Source: Psychrobacter sp. (GTDB lineage Bacteria; Pseudomonadota; Gammaproteobacteria; Pseudomonadales; Moraxellaceae). Taken from it: a DNA stretch of 12,858 nucleotides. Below are positions 1 through 5,761 of the stretch, piece after piece. Every line of letters starts with the position of its first letter. The stretch's first letter is position 1. The position numbers and the translations under genes are program-made. The stretch lies in NCBI GenBank assembly GCA_020024075.1, contig JAHHUJ010000037.1, forward strand, positions 1 to 12,858, given 5' to 3'. Below the pieces are notes generated by a model. That model was not told where the DNA came from. It searched no databases and saw nothing but the letters and a program-made list of their open reading frames with translations.

Positions 1-388
1 ATAGCGTGACTGCGGCAATATGTAGAGCAAAGAAGCCCAATCTAGCGACTGATAAAGTAGGTATAACTCTAAATCTGGCATGTAGTGCAACCAAAACGGT
101 AGCAGCCAGCAGGGTTAATTTTGTAGTAATTAACACACTTAAATCATTGTCAAAACCAAGCCACAGACTAACATCAGGTAACAGTCTATAAACCATCCAC
201 AACCCTGTTATAATCTGTAAAACCAAGGCCGGCATTCCTATTTTTTCGAACTGCTCTTCAAAGGCCATTAAACCCTTCAGCTCTTGAGCTTTTAATGCTT
301 TTGGTAGCACCACCAAAAATAATATTAAATGCCCTCCAGTCCAAATTGTCGCTCCTAATAAATGAGCTATCAATATATAATTTATCAT
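1..388 (-). CDS. CopD-like integral membrane protein (partial, C-terminus beyond window)
   Basis: The minus strand is open from an ATG at 388 to the window edge, giving the first 129 residues. The protein starts MINYILIAHLLG and has hydrophobic segments near residues 4-27, 52-70, 84-104 and 116 onward, so it is a multi-pass inner-membrane protein. The first segment carries H9, W16, GG at 18-19 and H20, a pattern like the CopD/DUF2269-type families (copper resistance or haem-binding membrane proteins). H103 and H123 are further membrane-proximal histidines. The assignment is by resemblance only; metal or haem binding is inferred. The gene diverges from the nsrR-type gene with 138 bp between the start codons, so that regulator may control it. 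An AGG-containing purine stretch about 11 bases before the ATG is a weak ribosome binding site. The start is chosen because it precedes the first membrane segment and lies downstream of a TATAAT box. The gene is real with good confidence; the function is uncertain. Confidence 0.7.
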   Translation of the reverse strand, partial: MINYILIAHLLGATIWTGGHLILFLVVLPKALKAQELKGLMAFEEQFEKIGMPALVLQIITGLWMVYRLLPDVSLWLGFDNDLSVLITTKLTLLAATVLVALHARFRVIPTLSVARLGFFALHIAAVTL

Positions 389-437
389 AACGACCACTAC
401 CTATCTGTTATCTAACGCCTAGAGCGTATTAGCAACA

Positions 438-446
438 ATTATAACA
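438..446 (-). promoter_or_regulatory. Extended -10 promoter candidate for the CopD-like gene
   Basis: Read on the minus strand this is TGTTATAAT, a perfect extended -10 (TGnTATAAT). No good -35 lies at 16-18 bases; a TTGGCT is only 14 bases upstream. Extended -10 promoters tolerate a poor -35. Transcription would start near 431, giving a leader of about 43 bases to the ATG at 388. No convincing NsrR-type palindrome overlaps it. Confidence 0.45.
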
Positions 447-526
447 GTATTGACTAAAGCCAAGATAAATAAAGCGGTTAATCCCTTTAATTTTTTATTC
501 TATTTTTTATCTAAGGGGTAAAATAT

Positions 527-1039
527 ATGCGCCTCACCAACTATAGTGATTACGCACTTCGCACCTTAATGTACCTTGCTGTCACTCCAGAAAGTGAAAC
601 ATTAGCAACGATAACCGACATTGCCAATAGCTATCAAATCTCTCGCAGTCACCTAACTAAAATCATTCACCAGCTGGCACAGATTGGTTACATTGAAAGT
701 ATTCGTGGTAAACATGGGGGCATCCGTTTGGCCAAACCTGCAGAAGACATCATTCTTGGTGAAGTTATTCGCCAGACAGAGCCTGACTTTCAGATGGTCC
801 CCTGCTTTGCTCAAATCACTGCAAAATCAACGGACAAGAATACTCAGCCTAGCCCTGTCAAAACACCCAAAAAACCAGCTGAAATATGTGAAATAACCCC
901 AGTTTGTAAATTAAAGTCAGTGTTTTATCAGGCAACTCAAGCTTTCTTACAAGTCATGGACAGCTATACCCTTGCAGATATAGTCGCTAATGAAGAAGAG
1001 TTATGGCAAATTCTTAAGTTCCAAAAAACATCGAACTAA
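527..1039 (+). CDS. nsrR: NsrR-type Rrf2-family nitric-oxide-sensing transcriptional regulator
   Basis: The 170-residue protein has the Rrf2 winged helix: it begins MRLTNYSDYALRTLMYLA, has the recognition-helix region SRSHLTKIIHQL (39-50) and the wing RGKHGGIRLAKPA (60-72). These match E. coli NsrR closely (RGKNGGIRLGKPA). Known NsrR proteins bind a [4Fe-4S] cluster through three cysteines, and Streptomyces NsrR uses Asp8 as the fourth ligand. Here D8, C93, C121 and C127 are present. The C-x5-C half is typical (CEITPVCKLK), but C93 is 27 residues from C121 rather than about 4, with a Lys/Thr/Pro/Gln-rich insert between them. The protein is therefore longer than the usual 140-150 residues. NsrR normally represses NO-detoxification genes and is relieved when NO attacks the cluster. 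AAGGGG (513-518) is a good ribosome binding site 8 bases before the ATG. It diverges from the CopD-like gene and ends before a strong hairpin. Confidence 0.88.
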   Translation: MRLTNYSDYALRTLMYLAVTPESETLATITDIANSYQISRSHLTKIIHQLAQIGYIESIRGKHGGIRLAKPAEDIILGEVIRQTEPDFQMVPCFAQITAKSTDKNTQPSPVKTPKKPAEICEITPVCKLKSVFYQATQAFLQVMDSYTLADIVANEEELWQILKFQKTSN

Positions 1040-1051
1040 AAACTTTAACAA

Positions 1052-1087
1052 AAAAAGCAGCCCTACCATAGAGTAAGGCTGCTTTTT
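1052..1087 (+). terminator. Rho-independent terminator after nsrR, probably bidirectional
   Basis: An 11-bp perfect stem (1052-1062 with 1077-1087, core AGCAGCC/GGCTGCT) encloses a 14-base loop. It begins 12 bases after the nsrR stop and ends in a T run. The A run on its left gives the mirror-image U tract on the minus strand, so it can also end the convergent aldehyde dehydrogenase transcript, whose stop is about 80 bases away. Confidence 0.88.
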
Positions 1088-1169
1088 ATTGTTTTTATAT
1101 CAATTACTTATACATCAGTTACTGATACATAAATGACTTAGCTATAGCTACTTGTATGACTATAGAGCT

Positions 1170-2597
1170 CTAGTCTTTTACCACCATCAAACGTATTTCA
1201 GTCATATCTTCGATGGCATATTTGACCCCCTCACGACCAAAGCCTGAGTCTTTTACACCGCCATAGGGCATATTATCAACGCGGAAGGTGGGCACATCAT
1301 TAATAATTACACCGCCCGCTTCAATAGTATCCCAGGCCTGCATTGCCTTTTTGATACTAGCGGTATACACCCCTACTTGTAACCCAAAGCGGCTGTCATT
1401 AGCAAGCTTGATTCCATTATCAAAATCATCATAAGCTTCTAAAATCATGACAGGACCAAAAACTTCGTCTTTATATAATTTAGAGTCATGACTCACATTC
1501 TCAAGAATAGTGGCACTCATAACTGGGCCTTCAGCTTTACCGCCACACAATAACGTAGCCCCTTCTTGCAGCGCTTCTTGAATCCATTGATCCACCCGCT
1601 CCAGCTCTGATTTATCGATCATAGGACCAATGACCACGTCAGCATCGATAGGGTCGCCCGCTTTGACCTCTTTGGCCAAGGCCACAAGCTTGTCTTTGAC
1701 TTGTGAGTAAATATCTTTATGAATAAGTACTCGCTGCACGCTAATACATACCTGACCTGCTTGACTATACCCGCCAGTAATCACTCTGGGTAGAGCTGTT
1801 TCTAGGTCCGCATCTGGCTCAATTATCACTGCTGCATTGCCGCCTAGCTCAAGAACTACCTTTTTCTTACCGGCACGCGCCTTCATATCCCAGCCCACTT
1901 TATCAGAGCCTGTGAAGGACAATAGTTTGATACGCTCATCGGTAACCAACTTATCGGCAATCTTTGACGACATTGGTAGGATAGAAAAAGCACCTTCAGG
2001 CAGGTCTGTTTCGGCCAATACCTCAGCGACTAGCAGTGCCCCAATAGGAGTATAACTCGCCGGCTTTAGGATAAAAGGACACCCTGCAGCAATGGCGGGG
2101 GCTATTTTATGAGCAACTAAGTTTAGTGGGAAATTAAATGGGGAGACAAAGCTGCACAGCCCAATAGGCACTCTTTTACTAAATCCGTGATAACCTGAGC
2201 CGGCTTCGGTAACCTCTAATGGGATAACCTCGCCTTCAGACAGGGTAGTTACTGCATCAGCAGCAAACTGGAAGGTGGCAATTAAACGCTTAACCTCTGC
2301 TTTAGCAGCACCTTCTGGCTTACCACCCTCTGCAACTAATGCTTCAGTAAACTCATCAAACCTTTCATTAAATTTGGCCACACAGTCAAGCAAAATACGC
2401 TGTTTTTGATAAGGCTTTAATGCCTGCATAGCCGGAATGGCTTTGACCCCTGCGGCAATGGCCTCCTCCAATAGTTCTTCATCGGCACGAGCCACTTCAG
2501 CTACGGTTTGTTGATTGTACTTATTGACTACTTCTAATGCCTCGTCTGCACCTTCATGGGCTTTATTGGCTAAATATAAAGGATAAAAATGTTGCAT
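1170..2597 (-). CDS. NAD(P)-dependent aldehyde dehydrogenase
   Basis: This is a full-length (475 residues) aldehyde dehydrogenase superfamily enzyme, oxidising an aldehyde to the acid in the cytoplasm. Visible hallmarks are the oxyanion asparagine N155 in SPFNFPLN, the cofactor lysine K178 in LKPA, SFTGS at 227-231, the general-base region LELGGN with E250, the catalytic nucleophile C284 in GQVCISVQR, E378 in DEVFGPV, and the C-terminal PYGGVKDSGFGREG (444-457). The sequence is of the lactaldehyde/GAPN/ALDH21-like branch rather than betaine or succinate-semialdehyde enzymes, but the substrate cannot be read from sequence, so I give no symbol. The start has AGGTG 6 bases upstream. The gene stands alone: 345 bp separates it from the upstream PAP2 gene, and it converges on nsrR across a shared terminator. 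A link to NO stress through nsrR is not supported by any site I can see. Confidence 0.93.
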   Translation of the reverse strand: MQHFYPLYLANKAHEGADEALEVVNKYNQQTVAEVARADEELLEEAIAAGVKAIPAMQALKPYQKQRILLDCVAKFNERFDEFTEALVAEGGKPEGAAKAEVKRLIATFQFAADAVTTLSEGEVIPLEVTEAGSGYHGFSKRVPIGLCSFVSPFNFPLNLVAHKIAPAIAAGCPFILKPASYTPIGALLVAEVLAETDLPEGAFSILPMSSKIADKLVTDERIKLLSFTGSDKVGWDMKARAGKKKVVLELGGNAAVIIEPDADLETALPRVITGGYSQAGQVCISVQRVLIHKDIYSQVKDKLVALAKEVKAGDPIDADVVIGPMIDKSELERVDQWIQEALQEGATLLCGGKAEGPVMSATILENVSHDSKLYKDEVFGPVMILEAYDDFDNGIKLANDSRFGLQVGVYTASIKKAMQAWDTIEAGGVIINDVPTFRVDNMPYGGVKDSGFGREGVKYAIEDMTEIRLMVVKD

Positions 2598-2942
2598 GAT
2601 TCACCTATTATTTTGTTGATTTTATTAGATATTTTATTGAGTTCATTTTTAATGGCTTTATTGGCTTGTGAAAGCCTTTTTATAGAGCCCTCTTTATAAG
2701 GTCGCTCTCATAAATCAGTATTAGCTAATTTCAATATAAACCAATTAATAGGATAAATAATGCACAGATCGGATACTATTGTTTTTTGTTGTTGATTTTA
2801 TAAGAGATGTTGAGTATCCCCTTATCGTCGGTCACTATCGAGATAAATTATAAATTAATAGTAATAAACGATTTGGTATTTTCTTTAATTAGGTTATTAA
2901 CAGTTGGCTTGTTAGTAAAGCTTGGTGGTCAAAACTACTATA
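2598..2942. other. 345-bp AT-rich intergenic region upstream of the aldehyde dehydrogenase gene
   Basis: No open reading frame with a start and ribosome binding site is visible. It must hold the dehydrogenase promoter on the minus strand, but I see no -35/-10 pair at proper spacing that stands out from the AT-rich background. A small hairpin (GGCTTT 2654-2659 with AAAGCC 2671-2676, followed by TTTTTATA) is terminator-like only on the plus strand, where no gene runs into it. No terminator with a T tract follows the PAP2 stop. Confidence 0.6.
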
Positions 2943-3692
2943 TTAAAAGTAAAAAACTTCTTTAGTTTTAGAAAAAAACAGCATGCCCATACCATAAGCC
3001 AATGACCATGCCAACAACATAGAGAAGACAGTATGACTAAAAAAATGATCTCCAATAAGCATTTTATACCCACCCATCACCCAGCCTAAAACAGTAACCC
3101 AAACAATAATCTTAATCCGATTATGATACAGCCGCGGTATATAAGCGAACGCATAAAGTGAGAATATCAAACCAGCATGGGCTGCTGGGAAGCATTTAGA
3201 GGGTGTTTTGGCACGTATATTATCCCATACGCTTAAATAAGGTAGCTCTCCTCCAAATGGTATCAAGTGGTTAGGACAGCCTACATGAGTCATATCTTTA
3301 AGGTTAGATAATACAAGTGCTATTAGGCTTAGGGTAAAAAGTAAATAAAACAACTCAGCCTCAGTTAGCGGATACAATTGTTTATTAAAGTGAAGGTTTG
3401 GCAAATTTGATCTAGGCTTTGATAAAGCGCTATCAGCAGCTTGTTGACGATATCTAAATATAATTACTGCGAGTAGATAAAGCGCTAATAATTGCATTAA
3501 AATCTTAGGTAGTCTATAAAAGATAAAGCGGTAAGGTTGTTGCGACTTATCGATAATCCAGGAGCCATTATTATAAAAAAGCTGGCTTATCCAAAGATCC
3601 AACTGGCTGTGATCTAATAAAACAACAGAAAGTACTGTCAAACTAATTAATAACAGTAAATGCCACCTATTAAACAAAGTTAATCCACTCAT
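2943..3692 (-). CDS. PAP2-family integral membrane phosphatase
   Basis: The 249-residue inner-membrane protein has about six hydrophobic segments (roughly 12-26, 62-80, 113-130, 172-186, 193-209, 219-238). PAP2 enzymes remove phosphate from lipid phosphates or pyrophosphates, using three motifs (KX6RP, PSGH, SRX5HX3D). Here they read K132-X6-C139-P140, P169-A-A-H172 and K210-X5-H216-X3-H220. The CP in motif 1 and the final His in motif 3 recur in a bacterial PAP2 branch with KX6CPW and HFxSH. The PAAH, and Lys for Arg at 210, are less usual, but the catalytic histidines H172 and H216 are kept. Likely substrates are undecaprenyl or phosphatidic/lipid A-type phosphates; sequence alone does not choose. 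The start at 3692 has a weak GAGAG 9 bases upstream and precedes the first membrane helix. It lies alone between the tRNA unit and the dehydrogenase gene. Confidence 0.85.
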   Translation of the reverse strand: MSGLTLFNRWHLLLLISLTVLSVVLLDHSQLDLWISQLFYNNGSWIIDKSQQPYRFIFYRLPKILMQLLALYLLAVIIFRYRQQAADSALSKPRSNLPNLHFNKQLYPLTEAELFYLLFTLSLIALVLSNLKDMTHVGCPNHLIPFGGELPYLSVWDNIRAKTPSKCFPAAHAGLIFSLYAFAYIPRLYHNRIKIIVWVTVLGWVMGGYKMLIGDHFFSHTVFSMLLAWSLAYGMGMLFFSKTKEVFYF

Positions 3693-3942
3693 ACTACAAC
3701 ACTCTCAAATTTATGCTTTTTTAACCTAAGAGCTCGATACCAACTATTACTAGCTTATAGCATCAAGCATCCTATATAAGGCGATAATAAATTACTATAT
3801 TTCTCTAGTATTGCCCTACTACGAGGCTATCAAACTAATTTATAAATTAAGAGTGATAAAGTAACAAAATAGAGGTTAAGAAAGTGTTAAGGCAACAATA
3901 AGTCTGTCGATTGATGAGGGATAGCTGCATAAAAACAAGCAC
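3693..3942. other. Intergenic region between the PAP2 gene and the tRNA terminator
   Basis: About 250 bp, AT-rich, with no credible reading frame. It should contain the PAP2 promoter on the minus strand. TTGATG and several TATA-like hexamers occur, but none is paired at 16-18 bases well enough to call. I see no other structure. Confidence 0.5.
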
Positions 3943-3973
3943 AAAAAAACCTCAAGTAACTGAATACTTGAGG
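3943..3973 (-). terminator. Rho-independent terminator of the tRNA-Val/tRNA-Asp transcript
   Basis: On the minus strand a 9-bp perfect stem CCTCAAGTA/TACTTGAGG (3965-3973 with 3950-3958) has a 6-base loop and is followed directly by seven T residues (3943-3949). It lies about 48 bases after the tRNA-Asp 3' end and nothing else on that strand needs terminating, so it closes the tRNA transcript. Confidence 0.92.
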
Positions 3974-4020
3974 TTGAAACTGTGTGCTTATTTGCATAAG
4001 CAAACTTAAGTTTTAAAATA

Positions 4021-4097
4021 TGGCGCAGCGGACGGGACTCGAACCCGCGACCCCCGGCGTGACAGGCCGGTATTCTAACCAACTGAACTACCGCTGC
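4021..4097 (-). tRNA. tRNA-Asp (anticodon GTC)
   Basis: The 77-base minus-strand sequence folds as a complete cloverleaf. The acceptor stem GCAGCGG pairs with CCGCTGC, the discriminator is G, and the CCA is encoded (4021-4023). The D arm carries GTAGTTCAGTTGGTTAGA, the anticodon loop reads CTGTCAC with GTC at 4061-4063, and the T arm contains GGTTCGAGTCC. It closely resembles E. coli tRNA-Asp outside the acceptor. It is the second gene of a two-tRNA transcript, 57 bases after tRNA-Val. Confidence 0.98.
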
Positions 4098-4154
4098 TTA
4101 GGTCGCTTTAGAATATTTAGCCACTTTCTAAAGGAAGTGGTCGTATCTAAAATA

Positions 4155-4230
4155 TGGTGGGTGATGACAGGCTCGAACTGCCGACATTCTGCGTGTAAGG
4201 CAGACGCTCTACCAACTGAGCTAATCACCC
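4155..4230 (-). tRNA. tRNA-Val (anticodon TAC)
   Basis: This is a 76-base cloverleaf on the minus strand. The acceptor GGGTGAT pairs with ATCACCC, the discriminator is A, and the CCA is encoded (4155-4157). The D arm is TAGCTCAGTTGGTAGAGC, the anticodon TAC is at 4195-4197 in the loop CTTACAC, and the T arm contains GTTCGAGCC. It is the first gene of the tRNA-Val/tRNA-Asp transcript, just downstream of a consensus promoter. Confidence 0.98.
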
Positions 4231-4254
4231 TAAGCTCTCGCTCTGTGGGTGTGT

Positions 4255-4282
4255 ATTATATACATTTAAAACTTTGTGTCAA
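4255..4282 (-). promoter_or_regulatory. Consensus sigma-70 promoter of the tRNA-Val/tRNA-Asp unit
   Basis: On the minus strand a perfect TTGACA (4277-4282) and a perfect TATAAT (4255-4260) are 16 bases apart. Transcription would begin near 4248, about 18 bases before tRNA-Val. The sequence upstream of the -35 contains A and T tracts that could act as an UP element. The discriminator (ACACACC) is not GC-rich. Confidence 0.9.
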
Positions 4283-4375
4283 ACCTTTTTTGCAAAAAAA
4301 TTGAAATATTTTTAAATACCTTGGTTTAACCATTAACAAGCTGCACTTGTTTTATAATGCATTGATAATACAGCA

Positions 4376-4424
4376 AAATATAGAGGATTAAGTATTGATT
4401 ATACCAACAATCAACTCTATATTT
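4376..4424. repeat. Two-part inverted repeat (10-bp outer, 6-bp inner arms)
   Basis: The outer arms AAATATAGAG (4376-4385) and CTCTATATTT (4415-4424) are perfectly complementary. Inside, TTGATT (4395-4400) pairs with AATCAA (4409-4414) around an 8-base loop. On the right the two arms are contiguous; on the left 9 bases bulge out. No T tract follows on either strand, so it is not an ordinary terminator. Its role is unknown. Confidence 0.6.
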
Positions 4425-4464
4425 GAAGCTATCAATTATAACCATATTAGAACTTTTATGCAAC

Positions 4465-4516
4465 TTTGGTTATCTCTATTGCCACTAAATGTTTGCACCA
4501 TACAGAGACAACCAAA
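4465..4516 (-). repeat. 13-bp inverted repeat downstream of the secretion operon
   Basis: TTTGGTTATCTCT (4465-4477) and AGAGACAACCAAA (4504-4516) are complementary in 12 of 13 positions. In minus-strand RNA the remaining pair is a G-U wobble, so the stem is complete only on that strand. The 26-base loop and the lack of a T tract argue against a simple terminator. It begins about 74 bases after the lapC-like stop and could be a 3' stabilising stem in that message (inference). Confidence 0.6.
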
Positions 4517-4589
4517 TGCTTCACAGTCTATTCTATAAGTAGTCTTGCTACCAAGCTTGTTAACTTACTACAAGCCTATTTAATAGCAA

Positions 4590-5759
4590 TTAACGCTCAC
4601 CTAGACCCTCTGATAGCGTCTTGGTTAATGGCTTAGTCAAGTAAGATAGAACCGTACGCTCTCTTGCTTTAATATCAACACTAGCGGTCATACCTGGCTT
4701 AATAACAATTTCATCCGCTCGATGAGCAAATTCAGCCTCACCAATCTGAATCAATACCCGATAGTACGACTCTTCACCTTTTGGTGTTTGCTCAACAAGT
4801 GTATCTGGACTGATATAGGTGACCGTTCCTCGCATCGCCCCAAATATTGAGAAGTCATAGGCATCTAACTTAACTGATGCCGCTTGTCCTTCCTTAACAT
4901 TAGCAATATCAGCTGGGTTTACCTTAGCTTCAACAATCAAGTCACTACTGGTTGGTAGTAGCTCCATGATGACCTCGCCAGGCTTCACTACACCACCGAT
5001 AGTGGTAATATTAATACTATTCACTTTACCATCTTGTGGCGCTAGTAAGCGCTTTTCTTCTAGTACTTGGGTGCGATCACGCAATTGCTCCAGCTCACTA
5101 TCTAACTCTTCCTGAGCTTTTGTCATTTCAGCCTGAGCTTCCTCAAAGTATTTATTACGTTTGTTATTAATCTGAGCCTCAATATCAGCCACTTGACGAC
5201 GTAACCTAATAACGTCTGCTTGGCTGACATCTCCGTACTGTAATAGTGGCTCGTTCATACTCAGCTCTTGCTCAGCTAAGACTAACATTCTTTCAAGTGA
5301 AGATACTTCTTCGGTAATGGCTTGTCTACGGCGATTATATAGTTGAGTTTGGTTTTCTACGTATTCTGGATACTTTAAGACATTTTCAGGAAAGACCAGT
5401 GGTCTATCAAATATTTCAGCATTTAGGCGTGCTAATTGTGCTTGTAACGCTGCGGTTTTTGTTGCTGAATTATCAAAAGCTGCTTTTGCACGCTCCTCTT
5501 CTAAGATAACCAAGAGCTGCCCTTTTTTGACATCGTCACCTTCAGAAACCAGTATATCTGTTAACACACCCCCTTCTGAGGCTTGAATTTCTTGAGTGCG
5601 TGCACTGGCAATCACAGTTGCTTTAGCGCGTGTTACTTGGTCAATTTTTGCAAAATAAGCCCACACCACTAATATGATAATACCGATTAGGGCAATCCAG
5701 ATAGTGAGGCGAGCACGGCCAACTTTTGGCTTAGTGGGGGTATATTGATATTCAGACAT
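4590..5759 (-). CDS. lapC: Type I secretion membrane fusion protein, HlyD/LapC family
   Basis: The 389-residue periplasmic adaptor links the inner-membrane ABC exporter to the outer-membrane channel. A short cytoplasmic N-terminus is followed by one membrane helix (about 19-37). Next come the first half of the lipoyl/barrel-sandwich domain (VIASARTQEIQASEGG at 49-64, SEGDDVKKGQLL 72-83), a Glu/Gln-rich coiled-coil hairpin (about 95-235), and the returning half (LLAPQDGKVNSI 238-249). The beta-barrel region holds KLDAYDFSIFG and ends in the HlyD-type tail VDIKARERTVLSYLTKPL. It is somewhat shorter than LapC-type proteins, mainly in the coiled coil. The ATG lies 2 bases after the lapB-like stop; AAGAG within the end of that gene can serve as ribosome binding site, suggesting coupled translation. 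It is the last gene of the operon. The family is sure; the lapC name rests on the operon and may differ from that used for orthologues. Confidence 0.92.
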   Translation of the reverse strand: MSEYQYTPTKPKVGRARLTIWIALIGIIILVVWAYFAKIDQVTRAKATVIASARTQEIQASEGGVLTDILVSEGDDVKKGQLLVILEEERAKAAFDNSATKTAALQAQLARLNAEIFDRPLVFPENVLKYPEYVENQTQLYNRRRQAITEEVSSLERMLVLAEQELSMNEPLLQYGDVSQADVIRLRRQVADIEAQINNKRNKYFEEAQAEMTKAQEELDSELEQLRDRTQVLEEKRLLAPQDGKVNSINITTIGGVVKPGEVIMELLPTSSDLIVEAKVNPADIANVKEGQAASVKLDAYDFSIFGAMRGTVTYISPDTLVEQTPKGEESYYRVLIQIGEAEFAHRADEIVIKPGMTASVDIKARERTVLSYLTKPLTKTLSEGLGER

Positions 5760-5761
5760 GC

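Larger units (their letters stand above)
4305..4589. other. Non-coding region between the tRNA promoter and the secretion operon, with two inverted repeats
   Basis: No plausible gene is present. The stretch is downstream of the lapC-like stop (minus strand) and upstream of the tRNA promoter. It contains two clear inverted repeats (4376-4424 and 4465-4516), listed separately. No hairpin with a T tract directly follows the secretion operon, so how that transcript ends is not evident. Confidence 0.7.

Noticed and set aside
450..455. TTGACT as a -35 for nsrR
   Set aside because: The sequence 16-18 bases downstream (around AGCGGT) is nothing like a -10, so the pair fails.
462..470. AAGATAAAT as an NsrR half-site in the nsrR/CopD-like intergenic region
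   Set aside because: It matches the AAGATGCAT half-site in only 7 of 9 bases, and no second half lies at the proper 1-base-centred spacing. A TTTATCT at 506-512 is too far away.
1101..1130. Imperfect palindrome centred on ATCAGTTACTGAT after the aldehyde dehydrogenase stop
   Set aside because: Only about 5 bp pair perfectly around a 3-base loop, with mismatches beyond. The clear terminator at 1052-1087 already serves the region.
2654..2681. Hairpin GGCTTT/AAAGCC followed by T residues as a terminator
   Set aside because: It has terminator polarity only on the plus strand, where no gene precedes it. The stem is only 6 bp, and it lies in the leader of a minus-strand gene.
3876..4304. Open frames on both strands across the tRNA genes and terminator (for example 3876-4082 minus and 4020-4304 plus)
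   Set aside because: They are read through tRNA-Asp and tRNA-Val. The peptides are the familiar artefacts of translating tRNA, and no ribosome binding site supports them.
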